In this document: piece after piece, positions 8,135 to 16,936 of the stretch
Position numbering within the stretch: position 1 is the first letter of the stretch
How the letters are laid out: every line of letters starts with the position of its first letter
NCBI RefSeq assembly: GCF_017654485.1
Contig: NZ_CP061091.1
Span: 1,563,501-1,627,500, forward strand
DNA length: 64,000 nucleotides
Direction of reading: 5' to 3'
DNA from: Roseomonas marmotae
GTDB lineage: Bacteria > Pseudomonadota > Alphaproteobacteria > Acetobacterales > Acetobacteraceae
Program-made: the position numbers and the translations under genes
The notes under the pieces: model-generated
Told to the model about the DNA's origin: nothing
Database searches by the model: none
Seen by the model: the letters and a program-made list of their open reading frames with translations, nothing else

Positions 8135-9724
8135 TCAGCCCTTGGCGGGCTTCACGTCCATGGCGCGGGTGCGCTCATCCATGCGCGGGCTGTGCTGAAG
8201 GCCCTTCTTGACCGCCCAGGTATTCACCAGCTGATGCAGCGGGACCAGGGCGAGGTCGTCGATCGCCATTTTCACGGCCTGCTGCAGCAGCTTCTCGCGC
8301 TCCGCGTCATCCATGGTCGAGCCGGCCTTCAGGGTCAGCGCGTCCAGTTCCGGGTTGGAATAGCGGGAGCCGTTGCTGGCGCCGAAGCGCTTCTCCGGAT
8401 CATAGGTGCCGATGATGTTCACCAGGGCGGAGGAAGCCTCGCCGCTGGAGCTGCTCCAGCCGGTGATCCGCATGCCGAATTCCTGGCGGTTGGCGCGCAT
8501 GGAATAGGCGGACCAGGGCAGGGCCTCGACGGTGGTCTGCACGCCGGCGCGCGTCCACATCTGCGCCACGGCCTGGGCGGTCTTGGCGTCGTTGGGATAG
8601 CGGTCGTTCGGCGTGTGCAGGGTCATCTTGAAGCCCTGCGGGAAGCCGGCCTCGGCCAGCAGCTTCTTCGCGCCGTCGATATCCTGCGCCAGAGGCTTCA
8701 CCTCCGGATTGTAGGAATAGGCACCGGGCGGCAGCCACTGGCCGGCCGGCTTGGCGGTATTCTCCATCACGCGCTCGGCCAGGGCCTCGCGGTTGATGGC
8801 GATGGAGAGCGCGCGCCGCACCCGAAGGTCGTTGAAGGGATTGGTGGCCAGGGGCTTGCCGTCATTGTCGGTGACGAAGACGGGGTTGTCGGTGCGGCTG
8901 CGGTCGAAGGAAGCGTAGATCAGCCGCAGGCCCTGGATGGAGGAGAGCTGGACCTTGCCGTCCTTCTCCAGCTTCGGAATGTCGGAGGAGGGGACGGTGT
9001 CGATCACATCCACATCGCCCGACAGGATCGCCGCCGTGCGGCCGGGGGCGGAGGAGATGACGCGGTAATCGACATTGGCCCAGTCGGGCTTGCCACCCCA
9101 ATAGGCGTCGTTGCGGACCATGCGGGTGCGGCTGCCCGGCGTATAGGCGCTGAATTTATAGGGGCCGGTGCCGATGACGGCCTTGCCGCTGTTGTAATCC
9201 TCGGTCGTCGCGCCCTCGCCGGCATGGCGCGAGATCACCAGCACCTGCGCGAAATCGGTCGGCAGCATCGGGTAGGGCGTCGCGGTGTGGAAGCGGATCG
9301 TCAGCGGATCGACGATCTCGACCTTCTGCACGCCGCGCACAAAGGCGCCGAAGCCGCCCGGGCTGTTCGGCACATTGGGGGCGCGCTGGATGGTGAAGGC
9401 CACGTCCTCGGCGGTGAAGTCACGGCCGTCATGCCACTTCACACCCGGGCGCAGCTTGAATTCCCAGAGGGTCGGCTCGATCACCTTCCAGGATTCGGCC
9501 AGCATGGGCCGGATCTGCGCATTGGCGTCCAGCTCGGTCAGGCGGTCGAAAAAATGCGTGCCCAGGCCGTTATTGGGCGAGGCATTGTAGAAATGCGGGT
9601 CCAGCGAGGTGACGGAACCACCGATGGCGATGGTCAGGTCCTGTGCCTGCACCGGCTGCACGGTGGCCAGGACGATACCGGCGGCCCCCGCCAGCAAGGC
9701 GGTCTTCAGGTTGGAAATGGGCAT
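8135..9724 (-). CDS. Family 5 ABC substrate-binding protein, copy 2 of 3
   Basis: A 529-aa periplasmic SBP_bac_5 protein, paralogue of the genes on both sides. MPISNLKTALLAGAAGIVLATVQPVQAQ is the signal peptide, followed by the same IAIGGSVTSLDPHFYNASPN opening and the ENTAKPAGQWLPPG and FPQGFKMTLHTPNDRYPNDAKTA segments. Two adjacent ATG codons compete; the second (9724) has the better spacing from GGGGAG. Differences from copies 1 and 3 cluster around the predicted ligand cleft (for example NNGLGTHFFDRLTELD and YDPEKRFGASNGSRYSNPELD), so the copies may bind different ligands (inference). Confidence 0.9.
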   Translation of the reverse strand: MPISNLKTALLAGAAGIVLATVQPVQAQDLTIAIGGSVTSLDPHFYNASPNNGLGTHFFDRLTELDANAQIRPMLAESWKVIEPTLWEFKLRPGVKWHDGRDFTAEDVAFTIQRAPNVPNSPGGFGAFVRGVQKVEIVDPLTIRFHTATPYPMLPTDFAQVLVISRHAGEGATTEDYNSGKAVIGTGPYKFSAYTPGSRTRMVRNDAYWGGKPDWANVDYRVISSAPGRTAAILSGDVDVIDTVPSSDIPKLEKDGKVQLSSIQGLRLIYASFDRSRTDNPVFVTDNDGKPLATNPFNDLRVRRALSIAINREALAERVMENTAKPAGQWLPPGAYSYNPEVKPLAQDIDGAKKLLAEAGFPQGFKMTLHTPNDRYPNDAKTAQAVAQMWTRAGVQTTVEALPWSAYSMRANRQEFGMRITGWSSSSGEASSALVNIIGTYDPEKRFGASNGSRYSNPELDALTLKAGSTMDDAEREKLLQQAVKMAIDDLALVPLHQLVNTWAVKKGLQHSPRMDERTRAMDVKPAKG

Positions 9725-9806
9725 CATCGCTCCCCTCGAGAATATGTGAGGGAAAGCTCTGCAAGAAAGATGAACGCCACGCAAGGAGGTAGTCCACAAA
9801 GCCGTT

Positions 9807-9833
9807 GCCGGGCGGGCAAGGTGCCCGCCCGGC
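9807..9833 (-). terminator. Hairpin downstream of binding-protein gene copy 3
   Basis: Arms 9807-9817 and 9823-9833 are perfect 11-base complements with a five-base loop. It lies 12 bases past the stop of copy 3. Its G+C-rich arms resemble those of the 6388-6415 hairpin after copy 1, suggesting it was duplicated together with the gene. Confidence 0.5.
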
Positions 9834-9845
9834 AGGCAGGCAGGT

Positions 9846-11438
9846 TCAGCCCTTGGGGGGCTTCACGTCCATGGCACGGGTGCGCTCGTCCATGCGCGGG
9901 CTGTGCTGCAGGCCCTTCTTGACCGCCCAGGTATTCACCAGCTGGTGCAGCGGGATGATGGCCACGTCGTCGATGGCCAGCTTCACCGCCTGCTGCAGCA
10001 ACTTCTCACGCCCCTCGTCATCCAGCGTGGATGTCGCCTTGATCGTCAGCGCATCCAGCTCCGGGCTGGAATACCGGCCGGAATTGTTGGCGCCGAAGCG
10101 CGTCTCCTGGCTGTAGGTGCCCATGATGTTCACCAGGGCATAGGAGGCCTCGCCGGTCAGGCTGCCCCAGCCCATCAGCCTGACGCCGAATTCCTGCCGG
10201 TTGGAACGGACGGAGTAGGTGGTCCAGGGCAGGGCCTCGACGGTGGTCTGCACGCCGGCGCGCGTCCACATCTGCGCGACGGCCTGGGCGGTCTTGGCGT
10301 CATTGGGGTAGCGGTCGTTCGGCGTGTGCAGGGTCAGCTTGAAGCCCTGCGGGAAGCCGGCCTCGGCCAGCAGCTTCTTCGCGCCGTCGATATCCTGCGA
10401 CGGCACCTGCACATCCGGGTTGTAGGAGTAGGTGCCCGACGGCAGCCACTGGCCGGCCGGCTTGGCGGTATTCTCCATCACACGCTCGGCCAGCGCCTCG
10501 CGGTTGATGGCGATGGAGAGCGCGCGCCGCACCCGCAGGTCGTTGAAAGGATTCCTCGCCAGCGGCTTGCCATCGTTGTCGGTGACGAAGACGGGATTCT
10601 CGTCGCGCGAGCGGTCCGGTGCCAGGTAGATGAGGCGAAGCCCCTGGATCGAGGTCACCTGCAGCTTCGGGTCCTGCTGCAACTTGGGAATGTCGGAGGT
10701 CGGAACGGTGTCGATGATGTCCACATCGCCCGACATCATCGCCGCCGTCCGCGCGCCGGGGTTGGAGATGATGCGGAAATCCACCGTCGCCCAGTCCGGC
10801 TTGCCGCCCCAGTAGGTGTCGTTGCGCGTCATCTGCACGCGGTTGCCCGGCGTGTAGGATGAGAAGCGGTAGGGGCCGGTGCCGATGACGGCCTTGCCGC
10901 TGTTGTAATCCTCGGTGGAAGCATTCTCCCCCGCATGGCGGGAGATGACGAAGAGCGAGGCGAAATCCACCGGCAGCAGCGGATAGGGGCCGGGCGTGTG
11001 GAAGCGGATGGTCAGTGGATCGACGATCTCCACGCTTTTCACGCCGCGCACGAAGGCGCCGAAGCCGCCCGGGCTGTTCGGCACATCGGGCGCGCGCTTG
11101 ATGGTGTAGGCCACGTCCTCGGCGGTGAAGTCGCGGCCGTCATGCCACTTCACGCCCGGGCGCAGCTTGAATTCCCAGACATCGGGGGCGATCGCCTTCC
11201 AGGATTCCGCCAGCGCCGGTTGCAGCTTGGCGGTGCTGTCGAACTCCGTCAGCCGCTCGAAGAAATGGGCGGCGGCGCTGTGGTTGGGCGAGGCGTTGTA
11301 GAAATGCGGGTCCAGCGAGGTGACAGAGCCGCCGATGGCGATGGTGACATTCTGGGCCAGGGCCGGACCAGTGGCCATGGCCAGGCCCGCGGCCCCCATC
11401 AGCAAGGCGGTTTTCAGCCGGAAGAATGTATTCGGCAT
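9846..11438 (-). CDS. Family 5 ABC substrate-binding protein, copy 3 of 3
   Basis: A 530-aa periplasmic SBP_bac_5 protein, first of the tandem trio in transcription order. Signal peptide MPNTFFRLKTALLMGAAGLAMATGPALAQ; mature part starts NVTIAIGGSVTSLDPHFYN. It shares almost unbroken blocks with copies 1 and 2, but has its own segments, such as YSVRSNRQEFGVRLMGWGSLTGEASYALVN, where copies 1 and 2 have a Ser-rich GWSSSSGEASS. GGAGC lies just upstream of the ATG. Like its paralogues it has no transporter genes nearby, so it must feed a permease encoded elsewhere or act as a receptor. Confidence 0.9.
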   Translation of the reverse strand: MPNTFFRLKTALLMGAAGLAMATGPALAQNVTIAIGGSVTSLDPHFYNASPNHSAAAHFFERLTEFDSTAKLQPALAESWKAIAPDVWEFKLRPGVKWHDGRDFTAEDVAYTIKRAPDVPNSPGGFGAFVRGVKSVEIVDPLTIRFHTPGPYPLLPVDFASLFVISRHAGENASTEDYNSGKAVIGTGPYRFSSYTPGNRVQMTRNDTYWGGKPDWATVDFRIISNPGARTAAMMSGDVDIIDTVPTSDIPKLQQDPKLQVTSIQGLRLIYLAPDRSRDENPVFVTDNDGKPLARNPFNDLRVRRALSIAINREALAERVMENTAKPAGQWLPSGTYSYNPDVQVPSQDIDGAKKLLAEAGFPQGFKLTLHTPNDRYPNDAKTAQAVAQMWTRAGVQTTVEALPWTTYSVRSNRQEFGVRLMGWGSLTGEASYALVNIMGTYSQETRFGANNSGRYSSPELDALTIKATSTLDDEGREKLLQQAVKLAIDDVAIIPLHQLVNTWAVKKGLQHSPRMDERTRAMDVKPPKG

Positions 11439-11524
11439 GGAGCGGCTCCTCGGCGCTGTGACACTCAGGATTCAGCAAACCACATGTCAGGCATGCGAGG
11501 GAAGAATGCCTGGACCGAAATCAT

Positions 11525-12463
11525 TCAGGCGAAGCGGGCCAGCCGCACCGCCGTGTGCCCGCGCATGGCGCGCGGCGTGGGCATCACCAGCAGGCAGTCG
11601 TCATGTGGGGTGCGGATCTCCTGCTCCCCGTCCAGGGCCAGCAGGGTGTTGCGTGCCGGGATGACGGTGCCACCGCGGAAATCCTGCACGAAGGCGAAGC
11701 CATGGGTGCCGGCGATGACGGTACGGGTCACTTCCGCAAGCCGGCCGGGCCGGGACGGGCGAGGGGCCTGGGGCAGCAGCCCGTTCTCCCGCAGCAGGGC
11801 GGTGGCGCATTGCTCCAGCGTCTCCAGCGTCGCCGGCTCCCAGTGCGGGCCGCCCTCGACCAGCAGGCAGGCGCGGCGGCTGCCGGGCGCGGTGAAGATC
11901 GGGTGGTCGATCAGCCGCTGCCCGGTACGGTGGCCCTGGTCCACCACCACCAGTTCCGGCGTGCCCAGCCGCAGCGCCATGTCCCGGGACTGCGGCGTAT
12001 CCCCCGCGATCATCAGCGGGTCGGAGGGCCAGAGCATGCTGTGCAGATCCAGCAGCACATCCGCCTCCTGCATCAGCGGCAGCAGGGCGCGGGCGCGGGC
12101 CAGCTCGGTGCTGTGGCGGCAGCCCTTCAGCAGGCGGTCGTCCCAGACGCGGTTCAGATCCTCATCCACGAAGCGGCTGAGCGTGGGATTGGCGGGGTCG
12201 AAGCGGGAGAAGGCGGCCAGATTGGCGAAGATCATGGTCAGCGTGCCGCGCAGCGGGCGCAGCCCCTCCCGCAGCCAGCGGGCCAGCAGCAGCGCGCCGG
12301 CGATCTCATTGCCGTGCATCAGCGAGACCAGCGCCACATGCGGGCCGGGCAGGGGGGAGCTGAAGCTCCAGACTCCCGGCATGCGGTTGCCCTCAAGCCA
12401 GGGGCGCAGGTCCGGGATCGGCACACGCACCGGAAAATGCGGCAGGTAGCCGGCCCCCGTCAT
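11525..12463 (-). CDS. Succinylglutamate desuccinylase/aspartoacylase family protein
   Basis: Zinc carboxypeptidase-like amidohydrolase of the AstE/AspA family, about 312 aa. HGNE (in SLMHGNEIAGA) supplies the first zinc His and Glu, and DLHSM supplies the second His; FVDEDLNRVWDD contains the conserved DLNR. The C-terminal beta domain carries a GTVIPARNTLLALDG turn. Family members remove acyl groups from N-acyl amino acids; the substrate here is unknown. The start is uncertain: ATG at 12463 follows GAGGCAGCG, while an in-frame GTG at 12478 would add five residues. It lies just downstream of the binding-protein cluster in the opposite sense of growth but on the same strand, so a link with peptide uptake is possible. 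Confidence 0.85.
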   Translation of the reverse strand: MTGAGYLPHFPVRVPIPDLRPWLEGNRMPGVWSFSSPLPGPHVALVSLMHGNEIAGALLLARWLREGLRPLRGTLTMIFANLAAFSRFDPANPTLSRFVDEDLNRVWDDRLLKGCRHSTELARARALLPLMQEADVLLDLHSMLWPSDPLMIAGDTPQSRDMALRLGTPELVVVDQGHRTGQRLIDHPIFTAPGSRRACLLVEGGPHWEPATLETLEQCATALLRENGLLPQAPRPSRPGRLAEVTRTVIAGTHGFAFVQDFRGGTVIPARNTLLALDGEQEIRTPHDDCLLVMPTPRAMRGHTAVRLARFA

Positions 12464-12623
12464 CGCTGCCTCAGTCACCCGCAGCCGCCTGCACGGGGCT
12501 GCGGCGCGCAGCGTGCCAAGGCCATGGCTGGCATCTCACCTCCGCTCCTCCTCTGGATTCCGGGCGGCCCCGGCGGGTCAGTCTATACGGCGTGGCGGGC
12601 GCGGCAATCCGGGGCGGAATGGT

Positions 12624-13382
12624 TCAGCCACCGCTTCCACGCGCCTGCTGGCGGGCCTCGGCCACCAGTGCCTGCAGGGTGGCCAGGTCCACGGCGCCCG
12701 GCACCAGCCGGTCGCCGATGACCAGGGCCGGCGTGCCCTCGATGGAGAGCGCCTGCGCCAGGGCCATATTGCCTTCAAGCCGGCGCTGGATGGCGGGGTC
12801 GTCCATGTCCCGCCGCAGCCGCGCCCAGTCCAGCCCGGCGCGCTCGGCCTCGGTCTTCAGCGCGGCCTCGGTGGGCTCGCTCCGCAGGCGCATCAGCGCC
12901 TCCTGCAAGGGCAGGTATTTACCCTGGCGCTGCGCCGCCAGCAGGGCGCGGCTGGCGAGCACGCTGGCGGGGCCGAGGATCGGCAGGTCCTTCATGACCA
13001 CGCGCAGATCAGGGTCCGACTTCACCAGCTGCTCCAGGGTGGGATGCAGGATCTTGCAGTAGCCGCAGCGGGCATCGAAGAATTCCACCAGCGTCACGTC
13101 GCCCTTCGGGTTCCCCTTCACGGGGTCCTCGGGGTTGCGCAGCAGCGCCCCGGCATGGGCGGCGATGGCCGCGCGCTGGGCCTCGGCGCGATCCTGCTGC
13201 TGTGCCTCCTGCATGGCGGCCAGGGCGTCGCGCAGGATGGAGGGGTCCTGCTTCAGCGCCTGCCGCAGCACCTCCACCACCTCCTGCCGCTGCGCGGGAG
13301 TCAGGGCCTCGCTGGCCAGGGCAGGGGTGGCGGCAATCAGGCTGAGGCCCATCAGGGCGGTGGCGAGGCGGGGCTTCGGCAT
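12624..13382 (-). CDS. DsbA-family thiol-disulfide oxidoreductase
   Basis: Secreted thioredoxin-fold protein of 252 aa. The signal peptide is MPKPRLATALMGLSLIAATPALAS. A helical N-terminal extension rich in Gln/Ala (about residues 28-85) is typical of the ScsC/Com1-like DsbA group and can mediate oligomerisation. The thioredoxin domain opens TLVEFFDARCGYCKILHP with active site CGYC, and the cis-Pro loop is IEGTPALVIG. It probably oxidises or isomerises disulfides in periplasmic proteins. It is divergent from the gamma-glutamyltransferase gene. Confidence 0.9.
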   Translation of the reverse strand: MPKPRLATALMGLSLIAATPALASEALTPAQRQEVVEVLRQALKQDPSILRDALAAMQEAQQQDRAEAQRAAIAAHAGALLRNPEDPVKGNPKGDVTLVEFFDARCGYCKILHPTLEQLVKSDPDLRVVMKDLPILGPASVLASRALLAAQRQGKYLPLQEALMRLRSEPTEAALKTEAERAGLDWARLRRDMDDPAIQRRLEGNMALAQALSIEGTPALVIGDRLVPGAVDLATLQALVAEARQQARGSGG

Positions 13383-13573
13383 GGCGGCGGACTCCGGGGG
13401 TCCGGCAATCTGCTGGCTCCGGCGGCGGCGCGCAAATCCAGCCCGCGTGAAGACAGGGCCTTACCAAGAGCCGGTTGCCGGGGGTGGCGAAGGAGTCTAT
13501 GGCCCGGTGCGAGCACGCAAGGCGGAACCACCATCCGCCAGAGCCACGGCTTACCGGAGTGAAGTTCGACAGC

Positions 13574-15034
13574 ATGACCAGCACCCGCGACCAAGCTCTT
13601 GCCCATCCCGCGCCGCGCCGCGCGCAGAGGCGTGCCCTGGCAGTGCTGGGGATGGCGGCGACCCTGGCGGGTTGCAGCACTGTATCCGGTGTCGTGGGCG
13701 GCGGCAGCACCCCGGCGGGGCAGCCCGGCTATGTCACGGGCTTCCTGGGCGGCGTCGTGGCCGACGAGCCGCGCGCGGCGCTGGTCGGGCGGGACGTCCT
13801 CTCGGCCGGCGGTACGGCGGTGGATGCGGCGGTGGCGGCGGGCTTCGCCCTCTCGGTCACGCTGCCCTCCCGCGCGGGCCTGGGCGGCGGCGGCGCCTGC
13901 CTGGTCTTCGACCGCGCGCGCAATGCCACGGAGGCCGTGATCTTCCCGGCCGGCAACCCCGGCACCTCCGGCGGCGACCGGCCGGCGGCCGTGCCGATGA
14001 TGGCGCGCGGCCTTTTCGCCCTGCATACCCGCAAGCCGCGCCGGCCCTTCGAGGAGCTGGTGGCCCCGGCCGAGCAGCTGGCGCGCTTCGGCGCCCTGAC
14101 CTCCCGCGCCCTGGCCACCGACCTGGCGGCCGTGTCCGGGCCGCTGCTGGCGGACCCGGCCGCCCGCGCCGTCTTCACCGGTCCCGGCGGCCAGCCCCTG
14201 GCCGAGGGCGACAACCTCCTCCAGCCCGACCTCAGCAGCACCCTGGCGGCGCTGCGCGTCTCGGGCGTGGGCGACCTCTACCAGGGCACGCAGGCGCGGC
14301 GGCTGGAGGAACTCTCCCCCCGCGTCGGTGGCCCGCTGACGGTGGAGGCGCTGCGCCCCGCCGTGGCGCAGGTGGTGCCGCCGCTGGAGATCACGCTGGT
14401 CAGCGACACGCTCTCCTTCCTGCCGCCGCCGGCCGATGGCGGGCTGGCCGCCGCCGTGGCGGCGCGCGGCATCGCCGCCGGCCAGGCCCCGGCCAGCGCC
14501 GAGGCGCAGGGCCTCGCCGCCGCCGGCACCTGGCGCCGGGGTGGCGGCGACCCCGCGACGCTGCTGGCCAACCCGCCCGCCGGCGGGGGCGGCTGGGGCG
14601 TGCTGCCGGCCTCCACCAGCCTGGTGGTGCTGGACCGGGAGGGGAATGCCGTCTCCTGCGCCTTCAGCATGAACAACCTCTTCGGCACCGGGCGCATCGT
14701 GCCGGGTATGGGCTTCTTCCTGGCCGCCGCCCCCGGCGTGGGCCGGGTGGAGCCGCCGCTGCTCTCGGCGGTGATGGCGCATAACCGCAGCCTCTCAGCC
14801 TTCCGCTATGCCGGCGCCTCCTCCGGCCAGACGGGCGCGCCGCTGGCCACCGCCCTGCCCGCGGTGCGGCAGCTGGTGAACCGCGTGCCGGCGGCCCAGG
14901 CCCTGGCCGAGGCGCCGGAGCCCGGGCGCGGCAATGCCATCGCCTGCGACCGCTACCTGCCCGGCGACCCGCGCCAGTGCGTGGCGGCCACCGACCCGCG
15001 CGGTGCCGGGCTGGCGATCGGCGGCCTGCAGTAA
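13574..15034 (+). CDS. Gamma-glutamyltransferase-family lipoprotein
   Basis: An Ntn-hydrolase of the gamma-glutamyl transpeptidase family, 486 aa, which in this family transfers or hydrolyses gamma-glutamyl groups of glutathione. Residues 1-34 form a lipoprotein signal with lipobox LAGC. The large-subunit region has GRDVLSAGGTAVDAAVAAGFALSVT and RAGLGGGGACLVFD. The predicted autocleavage/nucleophile Thr lies in GVLPASTSLVVLDREGNAVS, where classical enzymes have TTHxSVVD; the Thr-His is replaced, so activity needs checking. The protein is shorter than the usual 550-580 aa and the catalytic loop is remodelled. It is followed one base later by an aminotransferase, so the two are co-transcribed. 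Confidence 0.85.
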   Translation: MTSTRDQALAHPAPRRAQRRALAVLGMAATLAGCSTVSGVVGGGSTPAGQPGYVTGFLGGVVADEPRAALVGRDVLSAGGTAVDAAVAAGFALSVTLPSRAGLGGGGACLVFDRARNATEAVIFPAGNPGTSGGDRPAAVPMMARGLFALHTRKPRRPFEELVAPAEQLARFGALTSRALATDLAAVSGPLLADPAARAVFTGPGGQPLAEGDNLLQPDLSSTLAALRVSGVGDLYQGTQARRLEELSPRVGGPLTVEALRPAVAQVVPPLEITLVSDTLSFLPPPADGGLAAAVAARGIAAGQAPASAEAQGLAAAGTWRRGGGDPATLLANPPAGGGGWGVLPASTSLVVLDREGNAVSCAFSMNNLFGTGRIVPGMGFFLAAAPGVGRVEPPLLSAVMAHNRSLSAFRYAGASSGQTGAPLATALPAVRQLVNRVPAAQALAEAPEPGRGNAIACDRYLPGDPRQCVAATDPRGAGLAIGGLQ

Positions 15035-15035
15035 G

Positions 15036-16202
15036 ATGGCCCTGAAGGTCGGCAGGGGGGCCGAGGCGCCGCCCTTCCTGGTGATGGACGTGATCTCCGC
15101 CGCCAATGCGCGGCAGGCGGCGCTGCCGCCCGGCGCGCCCGGCGTGCTGCGGATGGAGGTCGGCCAGCCCGGCACCGGCGCCCCGCGTGGCGCTGCCGAG
15201 GCCGCCATCCGCGCCCTCCAGGGCGGCGCGCCACTGGGCTATACGGAAGCCTTCGGGCTGCGTTCGCTGCGGGAGCACATCGCCGGCCATTACCGCGAGA
15301 AATACGGGGTGGCGGTGCCGCCCTCCCGCATCGCCGTCACAGTCGGGGCTTCCGGCGCCTTCCCGCTGGCCTTCCTGGCGGCCTTCGACGCGGGCGACCG
15401 CGTGGCCATGGCCGCGCCCTTCTACCCGCCTTACGCCAATATCCTGACGGCGCTGGGCATGGTGCCGCAACTGCTGCCCTGCGACGCCTCCACCCGCTTC
15501 CAGCCCACCATCGCCATGCTGGAGGCGCTGGACCCGCGCCCGGCCGGGCTGATCGTCGCCTCGCCCTGCAACCCCGCCGGCACCATGCTCTCGCGCGACG
15601 AGCTGGCCGCCATCGCGGAATGGTGCGAGGCCAATGGCGTGCGCCTCGTCTCGGACGAGATCTATCACGGCCTCTCCTACGGCATGGAGGAGAGCACCGC
15701 CGCCGGATGCAGTGATAGCGCCATCGTGGTGAACAGCTTCAGCAAGTATTTCTCGATGACCGGCTGGCGCATCGGCTGGATGGTGCTGCCGGAGGATCTG
15801 GTGCGCCCGGTGGAATGCCTGGCGCAGAACATGTTCATCTCCGCCCCGCATATCGCCCAGGTCGCCGCCGAGGCCGCCTTCGGCTGCGCCGAGGAGCTGG
15901 AAGCCAACAAGGCCGCCTATGCCCGCAACCGCGCCCTGCTGCTGCGCGGCCTGCCGGAGGCGGGCTTCGACCGGCTGGCCGAGGCCGATGGCGCCTTCTA
16001 CCTCTGGGCCGACATTGGCCACCTGACCAATGACAGCCTGGATTTCGCCGCCCGCATGCTGGCCGAGGCCGGCATCGCCGCCACCCCCGGCATCGACTTC
16101 GACCCCGCGCGGGGCGGGCGCTTCCTGCGCTTCTCCTATTGCGGGCCGGAGGCGGCCGTGGCCGAGGCGCCGGAGCGGCTGCGGCGCTGGATGAAGCGCT
16201 GA
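15036..16202 (+). CDS. Class I/II PLP-dependent aminotransferase
   Basis: Fold-type I aminotransferase of 388 aa, cytosolic. The PLP Lys lies in NSFSKYFSMTGWRIGW; SPCNPAGTMLSRDEL carries the Asn that contacts PLP, SDEIYHGLSYG the Asp and Tyr, and FLRFSYCG the carboxylate-binding Arg. The sequence resembles aspartate/aromatic aminotransferases of subgroup I-gamma. Its start codon follows the preceding gene's stop by one base. If the partner GGT releases glutamate or amino acids in the periplasm, this enzyme could use them after uptake, but that is only contextual. Confidence 0.9.
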   Translation: MALKVGRGAEAPPFLVMDVISAANARQAALPPGAPGVLRMEVGQPGTGAPRGAAEAAIRALQGGAPLGYTEAFGLRSLREHIAGHYREKYGVAVPPSRIAVTVGASGAFPLAFLAAFDAGDRVAMAAPFYPPYANILTALGMVPQLLPCDASTRFQPTIAMLEALDPRPAGLIVASPCNPAGTMLSRDELAAIAEWCEANGVRLVSDEIYHGLSYGMEESTAAGCSDSAIVVNSFSKYFSMTGWRIGWMVLPEDLVRPVECLAQNMFISAPHIAQVAAEAAFGCAEELEANKAAYARNRALLLRGLPEAGFDRLAEADGAFYLWADIGHLTNDSLDFAARMLAEAGIAATPGIDFDPARGGRFLRFSYCGPEAAVAEAPERLRRWMKR

Positions 16203-16235
16203 GCGCGAGCCGGCCAGCGGCCTGAACGCCCGCGG

Positions 16236-16901
16236 CTACTGCTGCGGGAAGAAGAACTGCTGCAGGCGCAGGAAGACATCCCGCAGGTCGAAGCCCTGCT
16301 CGCTTTCCTGCGTGGCGGCGCCCGGCGGCACCCGGGCGCGGAAGGCGGCCAGGGCCTCCGCCGTCCGGTCCAGCCGCAGGGCCTTGGGCTCCGCATCCGT
16401 GCCGCCGGCGCCGAGGCCGGTCAGCCGCACCAGCGCGCGCGAGGCCTGGCTCAGCTCCTGGGCCGCGCGGGGCAGGTCCTCCCGCCGTGGCGCGCAGATG
16501 ACGGAGCGGCCCTCCAGCCGGCAGGGCATTTCCATCATCGGGTTCGGCGGGAAGCGCACCTGCGCCGTCCCGGTGAAGGCCAGCAGCCCGCGCCCGGCCG
16601 TCTCCAGCCCCAGGTCACGGGCCGTCACCGCCGGCACCAGCATCCCGTCACGCATCACCACTTCCAGTGCCATGGCGGACTGGCCGGCGGTGGCAGCCTC
16701 GACAGGCGTCTCATGCGTCATGCGGCAGCGCTGGCGGTCGGTCATGCTGTCGGTGGCGCAGGTCAGCAGCCAGGGGCCATAGGTATCGACCGCCTGGGCC
16801 GCGGCGGGTGGAGGGGCCAGCCCCAGGGGAGCCGCCAACAGCAGCGCCGAGGCGAGGGGACGTGGGAAAAGCCGGATGGTGGCGGTGGCGAGACGGCGCA
16901 T
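16236..16901 (-). CDS. Invasion-associated locus B (IalB)-family periplasmic protein
   Basis: A secreted protein of about 221 aa. After a signal peptide ending APPPAAAQA it has the IalB opening DTYGPWLLTCATDSMTDRQRCRMTHE, with the paired Cys residues of the family, and a second pair in MEMPCRLEGRSVICAP. IalB homologues are widespread in alphaproteobacteria, and their function outside Bartonella is unknown. The C-terminus (EQGFDLRDVFLRLQQFFFPQQ) is amphipathic. Start at 16901 is preferred for the signal peptide; an ATG at 16922 would add seven residues. It is divergent from the aldo/keto reductase, with only 35 bases between starts. Confidence 0.78.
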   Translation of the reverse strand: MRRLATATIRLFPRPLASALLLAAPLGLAPPPAAAQAVDTYGPWLLTCATDSMTDRQRCRMTHETPVEAATAGQSAMALEVVMRDGMLVPAVTARDLGLETAGRGLLAFTGTAQVRFPPNPMMEMPCRLEGRSVICAPRREDLPRAAQELSQASRALVRLTGLGAGGTDAEPKALRLDRTAEALAAFRARVPPGAATQESEQGFDLRDVFLRLQQFFFPQQ

Positions 16902-16936
16902 GCCAGCCAAGATAGGTATCATCAGAGGAGGATACC

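Noticed and set aside
6424..11438. Mobile element as the cause of the triplicated binding-protein genes
   Set aside because: No transposase, terminal inverted repeats or target-site duplications are visible; simple tandem duplication explains the layout.
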